NCBI GenBank assembly: GCA_036504515.1 | Contig: DASXVA010000012.1 | Span: forward strand, 372,001 to 436,000 | Direction: 5' to 3' | DNA length: 64,000 nt | Origin: AWTP1-18 sp036504515 | GTDB lineage: Bacteria; Pseudomonadota; Gammaproteobacteria; Burkholderiales; Rhodocyclaceae | Shown: one piece after another, positions 49,807 through 58,674 of the stretch | Numbering within the stretch: the first letter of the stretch is position 1 | How the letters are laid out: each line of letters opens with the position of its first letter | The notes under the pieces: model-generated | Told to the model about the DNA's origin: nothing | The model's database searches: none | Seen by the model: only the letters and a program-made list of their open reading frames with translations | Made by a program: the position numbers and the translations under genes

Positions 49807-50395
49807 GGCCGCCTACTCCACCATAGTTGTCTTCGCGCACAATGCGCGGCGTCACTTCACGAGGCTCAATGGTCACAGGCTGATAGACAACGCGCTTTTG
49901 CTCGTCGTCGTAACGCATTTCCACATAACCTGAAATAGGGAAATCCTTGCGGAACGGATGCCCAACAAAACCATAATCAGTCAGAATCCGGCGCAAATCA
50001 TTGTGCCCATCAAAATGAATTCCATACAGATCGAATGCCTCACGCTCATACCAGTTAGCGCTATTCCAGACATCATTGATTGAGGGCAACACAGGGAAAG
50101 CATCATCTTCGGCAAACACCCGCAACCGGAGGCGGACATTATTAACGACAGAAGTGAGGTGACTCACTGCAGCAAAGCGCTTTCCTTCCCAGCACGCATA
50201 ACCGGAATAATCGACTCCGCACAAATCAATCAACTGCTCGAAACCCAGCTTATCGCGCAACAGCAACGCAACATCCAGATAATCGACAGCGGAGACATCA
50301 ATAGACACCTCACCCAGAGCAACGACAGTTTTGCGAACACGATCCGCAAGAACCGCATTCAAACTCTCGCACAACTTCTCAAGCCGGATACTCAT
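49799..50395 (-). CDS. nuoC: NADH-quinone oxidoreductase subunit C
   Basis: NuoC is a 198-residue peripheral-arm subunit (30-kDa type). The start at 50395 (MSIRLEKLCESL) is chosen because the longer frame reads into nuoB. Conserved blocks are SVVNNVRLRLRVFAEDDAFP, ANWYEREAFDLYGIHFDGHN and RRILTDYGFVGHPFRKDFPI. Confidence 0.97.
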   Translation of the reverse strand: MSIRLEKLCESLNAVLADRVRKTVVALGEVSIDVSAVDYLDVALLLRDKLGFEQLIDLCGVDYSGYACWEGKRFAAVSHLTSVVNNVRLRLRVFAEDDAFPVLPSINDVWNSANWYEREAFDLYGIHFDGHNDLRRILTDYGFVGHPFRKDFPISGYVEMRYDDEQKRVVYQPVTIEPREVTPRIVREDNYGGVGGRG

Positions 50396-50409
50396 GCGCG
50401 TATTCCCTG

Positions 50410-50886
50410 TCAGCGAGCGATGGTATTGGTACGACGAATCTTGTTCTGGAGCTGAATCACCCCATAGATCAAGGCTTCTGCTGTGGGAGGACAACCCGGC
50501 ACATAAATATCGACAGGAACCACGCGATCGCAACCGCGAACCACAGAATAGGAATAGTGATAGTAGCCGCCGCCATTAGCACAGGAGCCCATGGAAATTA
50601 CCCAGCGAGGCTCAGGCATCTGGTCATAAACTTTACGCAGAGCAGGGGCCATCTTGTTGGTCAGAGTGCCCGCAACGATCATCACATCGGATTGACGAGG
50701 ACTTGGCCGAAAGAAAGAACCGAAACGATCAAGGTCATAGCGGGAACAACCCACATGAATCATTTCGACCGCACAACAAGCAAGACCGAACGTCATGGGC
50801 CAAAGAGAGCCGGTTCGAGTCCAATTGATCAGCTTGTCGAGTGACGTAGTGACAAAGCCTTCCTGGAATACACCTTCAATACTCAT
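50410..50886 (-). CDS. nuoB: NADH-quinone oxidoreductase subunit B
   Basis: NuoB carries the terminal 4Fe-4S cluster N2 that reduces quinone. The start at 50886 (MSIEGVFQEG, 158 aa) is chosen because the longer frame overlaps nuoA. Cluster ligands are the adjacent cysteines in TFGLACCAVEMIHV, the cysteine in ISMGSCANGGG and that in YVPGCPPTAEALIYG. Confidence 0.98.
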   Translation of the reverse strand: MSIEGVFQEGFVTTSLDKLINWTRTGSLWPMTFGLACCAVEMIHVGCSRYDLDRFGSFFRPSPRQSDVMIVAGTLTNKMAPALRKVYDQMPEPRWVISMGSCANGGGYYHYSYSVVRGCDRVVPVDIYVPGCPPTAEALIYGVIQLQNKIRRTNTIAR

Positions 50887-50890
50887 GATC

Positions 50891-51265
50891 TTATTCCCAG
50901 TCCAGCGCGCCCTTGGCCCAGGCGTACACATAGCCCAAAACCAGAACACCAAGGAAAACCAGCATTTCAACGAAGCCGAACATCTTCACCGCCTCAGTAC
51001 CTGCTATCTCTTTAAAGATAGTAGCCCAGGGGAGAAGGAAGGCAATTTCCAGATCGAACAGAATGAAGATGATGGCGATCAAGTAGTAGCGCACATCGAA
51101 TTGCATACGCGCATCTTCGAAGGGCTCGAAGCCGCACTCATACGCGGATATTTTTTCGCTGTCAGGGCGATGGGGCGCAAGAATGCGACCGAGAAGAAGG
51201 GGGACGCAGCCGAACAAAAGTCCGACCACTGCAAAAACCAAAACGGGAAAGTAGTTTTCCAACAT
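50891..51265 (-). CDS. nuoA: NADH-quinone oxidoreductase subunit A
   Basis: NuoA is a 124-residue, three-helix membrane subunit, first gene of the complex I operon. The loop YECGFEPFEDARMQFDVRYY and the helix IAIIFILFDLEIAFLLPWA are conserved. It starts 66 bp downstream of the tRNA-Leu gene on the same strand, and no strong separate promoter is evident in that gap. Confidence 0.97.
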   Translation of the reverse strand: MLENYFPVLVFAVVGLLFGCVPLLLGRILAPHRPDSEKISAYECGFEPFEDARMQFDVRYYLIAIIFILFDLEIAFLLPWATIFKEIAGTEAVKMFGFVEMLVFLGVLVLGYVYAWAKGALDWE

Positions 51266-51331
51266 AACGAGAGCGGGGCTAACCGCGTATCAATTCCCAA
51301 CCAAATTGAAAGGAACAACTCGAATACTACT

Positions 51332-51416
51332 TGGTGCCGACGGCGAGACTCGAACTCGCACAGCTTTCGCCACTACCCCCTCAAGATAGCGTGTCTACCA
51401 ATTTCACCACGTCGGC
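51332..51416 (-). tRNA. tRNA-Leu (anticodon GAG)
   Basis: Read on the minus strand, the acceptor arms GCCGACG and CGTCGGC pair perfectly, followed by discriminator A and an encoded CCA. The anticodon stem CTATC / GGTAG encloses the loop TTGAGGG, which places GAG at positions 34-36. A long variable arm and the TTCGAGT T-loop are present, as expected for a class II tRNA. Length is 85 bases. The position between secG and nuoA is usual for betaproteobacteria. Confidence 0.96.
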
Positions 51417-51505
51417 ACAGGCACCCTTAAGGGCGGCGCGAATCATACCACTGTAGCGCCACAAACGGAACCTTTTCTTGCATCAAAAACCGCGAACTAC
51501 GATCA

Positions 51506-51868
51506 TCACTTCGGCACGTCACCAGCCTTGGAACCCGCACCAGCTGCAGCAGGAGCCGCATCGCCCGATGGAGCCGTAGCAGGCACAACGTTTGCAGAAT
51601 CAAGAACGCTGCCTGCTGCCGATGATGGACGACCATTGGCCATGTAAGCCAAACCGAGACTTGTCGCAAAAAAGATGGCCGCCAGAACACCCGTTGCACG
51701 GGAAAGAAAATTAGCCGAACCAGTAGCCCCGAAAAGGCTACCTGATGCACCGCTACCAAAGGCTGCACCCATGTCGGCACCTTTACCGTGCTGCAAGAGA
51801 ACCAACACAATCACGCCGACACCGACGAGAAGATGAACAGCCAATATCAGAGAATGAACAAGACTCAT
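51506..51868 (-). CDS. secG: Preprotein translocase subunit SecG
   Basis: SecG is a small inner-membrane partner of SecYE that assists protein export. The 120-residue product has two transmembrane helices (LAVHLLVGVGVIVLVLLQHG and TGVLAAIFFATSLGLAYMAN) joined by the conserved loop GKGADMGAAFGSGASGSLFG. The C-terminus is an Ala- and Pro-rich tail of about 35 residues, often found in this class. It follows tpiA by 17 bp. Confidence 0.97.
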   Translation of the reverse strand: MSLVHSLILAVHLLVGVGVIVLVLLQHGKGADMGAAFGSGASGSLFGATGSANFLSRATGVLAAIFFATSLGLAYMANGRPSSAAGSVLDSANVVPATAPSGDAAPAAAGAGSKAGDVPK

Positions 51869-51885
51869 AGCAATAAACCCTTAAA

Positions 51886-52626
51886 TCAAGCAGTACAAAT
51901 TGCAAGGAAATCGGAAGCATTCAAGGAGGCTCCACCGATCAACCCGCCATCAATATCCGGACAAGAAAATAGAGAGGCAGCACTTTCCGGCTTGACGCTA
52001 CCCCCATACAAAATCTGCAGCCGTTCCGCCACCGACAGATCCAGTGATGCAACCCGACGCCGGAGCAAGCCATGAACGTCCTGAGCCTGATCTGGCGTTG
52101 CCGTACGCCCAGTGCCGATTGCCCACACGGGTTCATAGGCCAAGACGCAAGAGGATAGAACATTAACGCCACATGCGCTAATTACCGTATCTAGTTGCCT
52201 CAATACAACTTCAGCAGTACGACCGGACTCCCGCTCAGCCAGCGACTCACCCAAGCAAATCACTGGACGGAGTCCTTCTGCCACAGACGCAGAGACCTTA
52301 GCCGCCACAACCGCATCGACATCACCGAATAGCGCCCGCCGCTCTGAGTGGCCCACCAGAACATAACGGCAAGAAAAGTCGGCGAGCATTCGAGCACTCA
52401 CCTCCCCCGTATAGGCCCCTTCAGCATAGGAAGAAACATCCTGTGCGCCCCAACTTACATTTGAGCCCCCCAGAACCGATTTGGCCTGAGACACGTAAAC
52501 ATAAGGTACACAAACAGCTACATCAGCTTGTTTAAGCTCTGCCCGAGCAATCGCATGAAGCAAGCCCAGATTGGAAGCAAGACTGCCATGCATTTTCCAG
52601 TTTCCAATAACAAGACGCTTTCTCAT
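51886..52626 (-). CDS. tpiA: Triosephosphate isomerase
   Basis: This glycolytic enzyme interconverts dihydroxyacetone phosphate and glyceraldehyde 3-phosphate. The 246-residue TIM barrel starts MRKRLVIGNWKMHGS, with the catalytic lysine in NWKMHG, histidine in LVGHSERRALFGD and glutamate in LAYEPVWAIGTGRTA. I chose the ATG at 52626 over one 30 bp upstream because a good promoter on this strand (52666-52695) would start transcription next to the upstream codon. Confidence 0.97.
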   Translation of the reverse strand: MRKRLVIGNWKMHGSLASNLGLLHAIARAELKQADVAVCVPYVYVSQAKSVLGGSNVSWGAQDVSSYAEGAYTGEVSARMLADFSCRYVLVGHSERRALFGDVDAVVAAKVSASVAEGLRPVICLGESLAERESGRTAEVVLRQLDTVISACGVNVLSSCVLAYEPVWAIGTGRTATPDQAQDVHGLLRRRVASLDLSVAERLQILYGGSVKPESAASLFSCPDIDGGLIGGASLNASDFLAICTA

Positions 52627-52665
52627 GAGAAAAACCCGGGGATACAGTAATCGCAAAGGGCGGCA

Positions 52666-52695
52666 ATTCTATCTGCCCCAGGATTGACGGGTCAA
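52666..52695 (-). promoter_or_regulatory. Predicted promoter of tpiA with overlapping palindrome
   Basis: On the minus strand TTGACC (52690-52695) and TAGAAT (52666-52671) are 18 bp apart. ATTGAC-GG-GTCAAT (52683-52696), a perfect palindrome with a 2-base centre, covers the -35 box and could be an operator. Confidence 0.55.
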
Positions 52696-52836
52696 TGAAA
52701 AAGCACAGTCAACACGCTGAAACAGGCACCAACAGGGCTTTTAAGAGCACCATATCGCGCTAATCCTGTCTGGGTGCGGAATTTCACATATGACACTTGC
52801 CACACCCCCGTATTACGTGGTTAAAATCATATTCAG

Positions 52837-52850
52837 GTCATGTGACCTTC
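52837..52850. promoter_or_regulatory. Palindrome in the leader of the HU gene
   Basis: AGGTCA-TG-TGACCT is a perfect 6-bp inverted repeat with a 2-base centre, 22 bp before the HU start codon and just downstream of a possible -10 box (TAAAAT, 52824-52829). It may be a regulator site. Confidence 0.4.
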
Positions 52851-52872
52851 ACCAACTGGAAAGGAAGTGATT

Positions 52873-53160
52873 ATGAATAAAGCGGAACTGATCGAAATTG
52901 CCGCCAAAGAAGCTGAAATCAGCAAGGCTGCCGCCGGCAAAGCGCTGGATGGCATCATCGGAGCGGTCGTCAAGGCTGTTTCCAAAGGCGACACCGTGAC
53001 TTTGGTTGGCTTCGGCACCTTCAAGTCTGCCAAGCGTGCTGCCCGTACCGGCAAAAACCCCCAGACTGGCGCATCGATCAAGATTCCCGCCACCACCGTT
53101 CCCAAGTTCTCTGCTGGTGCAGGGTTCAAAACGGCGGTTGCAGGCAAGAAGAAGAAGTAA
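52873..53160 (+). CDS. hup: HU-family DNA-binding protein
   Basis: This 95-residue histone-like protein bends and compacts DNA as a dimer. MNKAELIEIAAKEAEISKAA is the helical N-terminus, GDTVTLVGFGTFKSAKRAAR the beta core, and RTGKNPQTGASIKIPATT the DNA-binding arm with the family's intercalating proline. The ATG at 52873, 8 bp after GGAAG, is preferred to a GTG at 52867. It is a single gene with its own terminator. Whether it is the HU alpha, HU beta or another paralogue cannot be told. Confidence 0.97.
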   Translation: MNKAELIEIAAKEAEISKAAAGKALDGIIGAVVKAVSKGDTVTLVGFGTFKSAKRAARTGKNPQTGASIKIPATTVPKFSAGAGFKTAVAGKKKK

Positions 53161-53181
53161 GCAAGAACTTACGCTTCCAAG

Positions 53182-53209
53182 AAAAAGCCCGTCCAGAGAC
53201 GGGCTTTTT
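53182..53209. terminator. Bidirectional terminator between HU and rdgC
   Basis: AAAAAGCCCGTC (53182-53193) pairs with GACGGGCTTTTT (53198-53209) around loop CAGA, with T-runs on both strands, between converging genes. Confidence 0.9.
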
Positions 53210-53237
53210 CTTGCCAAAGTAAAACGAAAAACCATCG

Positions 53238-54146
53238 TTACGCTTCAGCTTCACCACCAAGGGCGGCCATCAAGGCCGGCAGAAACCGGGCAAGCTCACC
53301 AGCCATAATGGCAAGGTCCGCCTCAAAGAGCGCTGCCATATCCCCGTCTCCCGCCTGCTGCTCCGACTGTTCTTTCAGCACATCCAGAAAAGCCAGGCGC
53401 TTGATGTGCATATCCTCCGTCAAAACAAAGGACATCCGGTCATCCCAAGTCATGGCCAGGCGTGTAGCTTTTTTACCGGCTTCAAGGTGTGGGCGAACTT
53501 CGTCCACCTCCAAGGAGTGTCGAACATAGCGAACCGTTGCCTTTTCTTCTACCTGAGAACGCAACTCACAGTCCCGGTCGATAGAGAATCCGGCGGGGGC
53601 TGCTCCTTCCGCCAGCCATTGGGTCATGGCAACGGAAGGTGACAAGGCTGTCCGCAAGGGCAAAAGTGGTAGCGCATCCAGCGCCACTTTTAGCTGCTCA
53701 ACGACCTCATCCGCTTTGGCAGCACTAGCCACATCAACCCCCAACCAGCGCCCAACCGGGTCGATCCATACATAAGTCAGGCGTCGCCGAACAAATGCCC
53801 GCGGCAGCAATTCTGCCGTTACCAGCTCCCGAATCTCCCGTAATTGACCTCGCCCGGGCTTGTACCCCTGCTGGGCCTCAAGGGCCTCTACCCGTTCAGC
53901 CACGTACTGGCGAACAACGGAACCGGGCAGCAGTTTTTGCTCCGTTCCGAGGGCAATCAACTGCTGGCGCCCCACAGACACCACCATCTCCCCCTCAATC
54001 CCACGGGGCGGCACCCAGCCATGACTTTGCTGGTCCGTAGCGCCACAAGGCTGAAACCGAGCCTGCTCAAGCAATACGCCCAAGCTGGACGCATCGTAGG
54101 TCCAACCATCATCCAACCGAAAAGCACGGAGATTACGAAACCACAT
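53238..54146 (-). CDS. rdgC: RdgC, recombination-associated DNA-binding protein
   Basis: RdgC forms a ring-shaped dimer on DNA and restrains RecA-dependent recombination. The 302-residue protein is typical in length and starts MWFRNLRAFRLDDGW. Conserved parts are QSHGWVPPRG, GRQQLIALGTEQKLLPGSVV, TYVWIDPVGRWLGVDVASAA and RLAMTWDDRMSFVLTEDMHI. It stands alone, converging on the HU gene. Confidence 0.97.
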   Translation of the reverse strand: MWFRNLRAFRLDDGWTYDASSLGVLLEQARFQPCGATDQQSHGWVPPRGIEGEMVVSVGRQQLIALGTEQKLLPGSVVRQYVAERVEALEAQQGYKPGRGQLREIRELVTAELLPRAFVRRRLTYVWIDPVGRWLGVDVASAAKADEVVEQLKVALDALPLLPLRTALSPSVAMTQWLAEGAAPAGFSIDRDCELRSQVEEKATVRYVRHSLEVDEVRPHLEAGKKATRLAMTWDDRMSFVLTEDMHIKRLAFLDVLKEQSEQQAGDGDMAALFEADLAIMAGELARFLPALMAALGGEAEA

Positions 54147-54373
54147 AAGTTATTGAACCAAATAATGAGAAACGCACCAGAACCGCCGATGCAAAGGAGA
54201 AGTATACGCGAAGCTTTTTTCTCGCAGCAATTGATGAGCAATCAACAATAACGTCGAAAAATGGACATAATTATGCAAAATGGATTCTTGAGGGCTAGCT
54301 TGTCTGCCAGTACACAGACAATGACACCAAGGCTTCCATCGCATTTTCAATCGTTAACCATCTGGAGACAAAG

Positions 54374-55051
54374 ATGCGTCGCAAACATTCAGGTTTCACC
54401 TTGGTCGAAATCGCCATCGTGCTGATCATTATCGGGTTACTGCTGGGCGGCGTATTGAAGGGACAAGAACTCATCCATAGCGCCAAAGTTAAAAACCTCA
54501 TTACCGACTTCAGAAGCGTCACCACATTCGTCTATGCCTACCAAGATCGCTTTCGTGCCTTGCCCGGTGATGATCGCGATGCAGTAGGCCACGTCGGCGC
54601 TTTAGCTAACGGAACGGTTACGGCCCTTGGCAATGGCCGGATTAATGGCAACTGGAACTCAGCGGCGGCAAACAATGCCCCGGGCAATACCGACGAAAGT
54701 GCTCGATTCTGGGAACAGATTCGCCGCGCCGGACTGGCTTCCGGCGACCCAGTGATTGGAAACCCCGGTTACATCTACACCAATGCGGATGGCGGCAATG
54801 TTGGCATTACAAGCGATCAGGTCTTTACAGGCGCAGGCAGTTGGCCGGCAACATTTTATGTTTGTTCCGCTGGCGTCCAGGGGCGTTATGCCCGACAAAT
54901 TGATACAGCAATGGATGACGGCAACACCAGCACCGGCTCAGTTCGCGTACTGGGCACAGCAGCAGGCGGCGAATTAGCCACATCGGCCACCGTTTATCAG
55001 GCGCTACCGGCTGATGATGCAACCCTCTTTACCGTATGTGTTGCTTATTAG
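54374..55051 (+). CDS. Prepilin-type protein with class III signal peptide
   Basis: The 225-residue product starts MRRKHSG followed by FTLVEIAIVLIIIGLLLGGV. This is a prepilin leader cleaved after Gly7, with Glu5 of the mature protein and a hydrophobic helix. The globular part is Gly/Asn-rich (NGTVTALGNGRINGNWNSAA) with two cysteines, in CSAGVQG and near the end in TVCVAY. Such proteins are type IV pilins, minor pilins or type II secretion pseudopilins. No pilus assembly genes are near, so its system is unknown. CTGGAGAC precedes the start, and a terminator follows. Confidence 0.85.
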   Translation: MRRKHSGFTLVEIAIVLIIIGLLLGGVLKGQELIHSAKVKNLITDFRSVTTFVYAYQDRFRALPGDDRDAVGHVGALANGTVTALGNGRINGNWNSAAANNAPGNTDESARFWEQIRRAGLASGDPVIGNPGYIYTNADGGNVGITSDQVFTGAGSWPATFYVCSAGVQGRYARQIDTAMDDGNTSTGSVRVLGTAAGGELATSATVYQALPADDATLFTVCVAY

Positions 55052-55072
55052 CATTCTCGGCACCTTAAAAAA

Positions 55073-55091
55073 CCCGCTTCGGCGGGCTTTT
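55073..55091 (+). terminator. Terminator of the prepilin gene
   Basis: CCCGC (55073-55077), loop TTCG, GCGGG (55082-55086), then CTTTTA. It touches the end of the converging antiporter gene, which may use the reverse complement (A-run upstream). Confidence 0.75.
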
Positions 55092-57051
55092 ATTTACCTT
55101 GAAGCAATCGCTCTTCTCCGGCGCTCAAAGCAGCGGGCGCGCCCAACAACACCACAACATCCCCTAGAGAAAGCGGTGCATCGTTACTGCCCCGCGTCCC
55201 ACGGCGCCTCACGGCTGAGACCTTGCAACCCAAGGAACTCAAGTCCAACTCAGCTACCGAGCGACCCAAAGCGTAGGCTCCTTCAATAAGAGTAATGGCG
55301 TGCAATCTCGGCTGCTCGGCATCATCGAGGTTATCCACGTCGGTGGCGCCGTGGAAAAAGCCTCGCAGCAACACATAGTGCTGCTCCCGTAACTCACGCA
55401 GGCGTCGAATCACCCGGGACATGGGCACCCCCAACAAAGCCAGGGCATGGGTTGCCAGCATCACACTGGACTCAAGAGCTTCCGGGACCACTTCTGTTGC
55501 CCCGGCAGCAGCAAACCTTTCGACATCGCTGTCTTCAAGCGCCCGCACCACCACCGGTAAATCAGGCCGTAACTCCCTGACGTGATGCAGCACTCGATGG
55601 GCGGCATGGCGATCCGAAAAGGTGATCACCAGAATATTTGCGCGGCTTATCCCGGCGGCGACCAGGGTTTCCTTCCGGGCACAGTCGCCATAGGTGACGG
55701 ACTCCCCTGCCGTTGCCGCCTCCCGAACCCGGTCGGGGTCGAGATCCAGGGCGACGCAAGAAATGTGTTCCTGTTCGAGAAACCTTGCCAGATGCTGGCC
55801 GGTACGACCGTAACCGCAAAGAATGGCATGCTTTTCCGTTCCCATGGACCGGGCGGCAATCTGGGTCAATTGCATAGAACGCAGCAACCATTCCGAAGCA
55901 ACAAAGCGCAGCACGATCTTGTCGGAAGCCTGGACGATCAGGGGTGCCAAGAGCAGGGATAGCACCAAGGACGCCAGCACCACCTGCAAGACATGGGACT
56001 CCGCCAGGTGCTCCTGACGTATCTGTGCGAGCAAGACAAAGCCGAATTCGCCCCCGGCGCACAACCACAACCCACTACGCAAAGCGGTTGCAGTACTGGA
56101 ACCGAACAGACGCGAAGCCGCCCAGGTAATCCCCAGTTTGGCCGACAGCAGCAAACCCAGCACTAACAACACCCAAGGCAATTCGTGCCAAACCACCCGT
56201 ACGTCAAGGAACATGCCGATGGTGACGAAAAACAAACCCAGCAAGACATCGCGGAAGGGCTTGATGTCCTCTTCCACCTCATAGCGATACTCGGTTTCCG
56301 AAATCAGCATTCCCGCCAGAAAGGCCCCCAGAGCCAAGGACAACCCGGCTTGCTCCGTCATCCAGGCCAACCCCAAAGTGATCAGCAGCACATTGAGAAT
56401 GAACAGTTCGGCCGATTTCCCCCGGGCGACAACAAAGAACCAGCCTCGCATCAGCCGCTGCCCAAGAAAGACCACAACAACAAGCGCCACTGCCGCCTTG
56501 GCCATGGCAATGGCCAACGTGCCCGCCATCTCCCCTGCCGTTTGGGACAAGGCCGGTACAAGGATGAGCAAGGGCACCACGGCAATGTCCTGGAACAGCA
56601 GAACACCCATGACTTCCTGACCATGCCTGGAATCCAGCTCCTGTCGATCAGTCAACAACCGGGAAAGCACCGCCGTCGATGACATGGACAAGGCGCCGCC
56701 CAAGGCGAACCCCGTCCCCCAGGAAAGCCCAAAGCCCTGGCTCAAAAGCATCGCCAACAGCAAGGTAGCCACAACCTGCAGGGCGCCAAGGCCAAAGACG
56801 ATGCGCTTCATAGCGAACAGTCTCGGCAACGAGAACTCGAGACCAATGGTGAACATGAGGAACACCACGCCAAATTCGGCAAGGTGCCGTGCCACCTCTG
56901 AATCTGGTACCCAATTCAGGGCCTGGGGGCCAATCACCGCACCGACCAGCAAGTAGCCCAGCACCGGTGGCAGATTAAGGCTGCGAAAAGCCACCACCAC
57001 AAGCACTGCGGAGGCCAACAGAATCAGAACAAGGCTAAGGGCAGAATCCAT
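55090..57051 (-). CDS. KefB/YbaL-type cation:proton antiporter with RCK domain
   Basis: This 653-residue inner-membrane protein has a Na+/H+ exchanger domain of about 12 helices (residues 1-380), with the ALGAFLAGMLISETEYRYEV segment holding the ion-site motif. A Rossmann-type TrkA-N domain follows (about 405-520: HAILCGYGRTGQHLARFLEQ, DLDPDRVREAATAGESVTYG) and then a TrkA-C domain (about 570-650). The arrangement is that of glutathione- or nucleotide-gated K+/H+ antiporters. It is divergent from kdsD, 67 bp away. Whether it is the KefB/KefC or the YbaL branch cannot be settled by eye. Confidence 0.94.
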   Translation of the reverse strand: MDSALSLVLILLASAVLVVVAFRSLNLPPVLGYLLVGAVIGPQALNWVPDSEVARHLAEFGVVFLMFTIGLEFSLPRLFAMKRIVFGLGALQVVATLLLAMLLSQGFGLSWGTGFALGGALSMSSTAVLSRLLTDRQELDSRHGQEVMGVLLFQDIAVVPLLILVPALSQTAGEMAGTLAIAMAKAAVALVVVVFLGQRLMRGWFFVVARGKSAELFILNVLLITLGLAWMTEQAGLSLALGAFLAGMLISETEYRYEVEEDIKPFRDVLLGLFFVTIGMFLDVRVVWHELPWVLLVLGLLLSAKLGITWAASRLFGSSTATALRSGLWLCAGGEFGFVLLAQIRQEHLAESHVLQVVLASLVLSLLLAPLIVQASDKIVLRFVASEWLLRSMQLTQIAARSMGTEKHAILCGYGRTGQHLARFLEQEHISCVALDLDPDRVREAATAGESVTYGDCARKETLVAAGISRANILVITFSDRHAAHRVLHHVRELRPDLPVVVRALEDSDVERFAAAGATEVVPEALESSVMLATHALALLGVPMSRVIRRLRELREQHYVLLRGFFHGATDVDNLDDAEQPRLHAITLIEGAYALGRSVAELDLSSLGCKVSAVRRRGTRGSNDAPLSLGDVVVLLGAPAALSAGEERLLQGK

Positions 57052-57118
57052 CGGGAACAGTCGGGGGACAAGGTTAGGGCTTGGTTATAATCTGCCTTCA
57101 TCATAACCGCTCTTCCTC

Positions 57119-58099
57119 ATGATTCCTGCGCCCTCCCCCGAACAGATTCTGGCCATGGCCCGGCGCGTTTTGCGTATTGAGGCGGAAGCATTGCAGGCCC
57201 TTGAACAACGTCTTGATACCAGTTTCATCCGCGCGGTTGAAATCGTTCTGGCCTGCAAGGGACGGGTCATTGTCAGTGGCATCGGCAAGTCGGGACACAT
57301 CGCCCGCAAGATTGCCGCAACCCTGGCCAGCACGGGGACTCCGGCTTTCTTTGTCCATGCTGCAGAAGCCATTCATGGCGACCTGGGCATGGTGACCCGG
57401 GATGACGTATTTATTGCCATCTCGAATTCAGGGGAAAACGACGAACTGCTCACCATCGTTCCCCATATCCGTCGCCTCGGTGGTGCCTTGATTGCCATGA
57501 CCGGCAATCCCGTCTCGTCCTTGGCAAAGGAGGCAGACGCCCATCTCGATGCCACCGTTGCCCAGGAGGCCTGCTCACTCAATCTCGCCCCCACCGCCAG
57601 TACAACGGCCGCCTTGGCGCTGGGCGATGCACTGGCTGTGACCTTGCTCGACCTGCGTGGTTTTGGTGCCGACGACTTTGCCCGCTCCCATCCCGGTGGT
57701 GCCCTGGGCCGAAAACTACTGACCCACGTCCGCGACGTCATGCGTCCTGCGGAACAGGTGCCCACAGTCAACCAGGCCGAGACCATTCCAACAGCACTGC
57801 TAGCCATGACCCATGGCGGCTTGGGCATGACCGTCGTGGAAGACGATCAACAGGCCATCAAAGGCATATTCACGGATGGCGATCTGCGCCGGGCCCTGGA
57901 AAAACATGGCGACCTGCGCCAACTCACTGTCGGGCAACTCATGACCCCCGCCCCCCGCAGCATCGGGCCCGACCGCCTGGCAGTTGAAGCCGTCGCCTTG
58001 ATGGAAGAACGCAAGATCAATCAGCTATTGGTCCTTGAGGACGGCAAGCTACAAGGCGCCCTGAACATGCACGATCTTTTCCGCGCCAAGGTCATCTGA
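57119..58099 (+). CDS. kdsD: Arabinose-5-phosphate isomerase KdsD
   Basis: KdsD converts ribulose 5-phosphate to arabinose 5-phosphate, the first step to the Kdo sugar of lipopolysaccharide. The 326-residue protein has a SIS sugar-isomerase domain (about 35-180; VIVSGIGKSGHIARKIAATL, STGTPAFFVHAAEAIHGDLG, FIAISNSGENDELL) and two CBS domains (about 205-326; GMTVVEDDQQAIKGIFTDGD, LLVLEDGKLQGALNMHDLF). The lptC gene follows after 2 bp. In most relatives kdsC (Kdo-8-phosphate phosphatase) lies between them, but it is missing here. Confidence 0.97.
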   Translation: MIPAPSPEQILAMARRVLRIEAEALQALEQRLDTSFIRAVEIVLACKGRVIVSGIGKSGHIARKIAATLASTGTPAFFVHAAEAIHGDLGMVTRDDVFIAISNSGENDELLTIVPHIRRLGGALIAMTGNPVSSLAKEADAHLDATVAQEACSLNLAPTASTTAALALGDALAVTLLDLRGFGADDFARSHPGGALGRKLLTHVRDVMRPAEQVPTVNQAETIPTALLAMTHGGLGMTVVEDDQQAIKGIFTDGDLRRALEKHGDLRQLTVGQLMTPAPRSIGPDRLAVEAVALMEERKINQLLVLEDGKLQGALNMHDLFRAKVI

Positions 58100-58101
58100 C
58101 C

Positions 58102-58674
58102 ATGAAAATCTCCGGCGCCACCCTGCTCCCCATTGCCCTGCTCGCCCTGGTGGCGGGCCTGAGTTACTGGCTCGAAAAAACCACGGAAGCCCAAGAAGCT
58201 CATAACAATGCCAATAGCCGCCACGATCCGGATTACATGGTGGACAACTTTACCGTTCGCCGTTTTGGCGAGACGGGGCAACTCACCCAGTCACTGATCG
58301 CAAAACACATGGTGCACTTCCCCGATGACGACAGTACGGAACTCACGGCTCCCTTTCTGACCATCCATCGCAGCGACCGACCGACCCAAGTGGTTTCCAA
58401 GGAAGCCTGGTTGAGCAGGGATGGCAAAGAGATTCGCCTGAAAGGGAACGTCAAAGTCACCCGTCCCGCCGTCGGTAGCCAGCCTCAAACACTGATCGAA
58501 ACCGAAGCGCTGACCGTCTACCCTGATGACGAACGTTCAGTAGGTACGGTCCCGGTCACCATTACCCGGGGAACTAACGTCATGCATGGCACCGGTATCG
58601 AGTATCTGGGTAAAGAAAAAACATCCCAACTCCAGGGACGCGTGCACGGCACTTTCAAGAAGGAAACAAAATGA
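58102..58674 (+). CDS. lptC: Lipopolysaccharide transport protein LptC
   Basis: LptC is a bitopic inner-membrane protein that hands lipopolysaccharide from LptBFG to LptA. The 190-residue product has one N-terminal helix (ATLLPIALLALVAGLSYWLE) and a periplasmic beta-jellyroll (DYMVDNFTVRRFGETGQLTQ, KGNVKVTRPA, TEALTVYPDDE). It sits between kdsD and lptA and overlaps lptA by 4 bases. Confidence 0.95.
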   Translation: MKISGATLLPIALLALVAGLSYWLEKTTEAQEAHNNANSRHDPDYMVDNFTVRRFGETGQLTQSLIAKHMVHFPDDDSTELTAPFLTIHRSDRPTQVVSKEAWLSRDGKEIRLKGNVKVTRPAVGSQPQTLIETEALTVYPDDERSVGTVPVTITRGTNVMHGTGIEYLGKEKTSQLQGRVHGTFKKETK

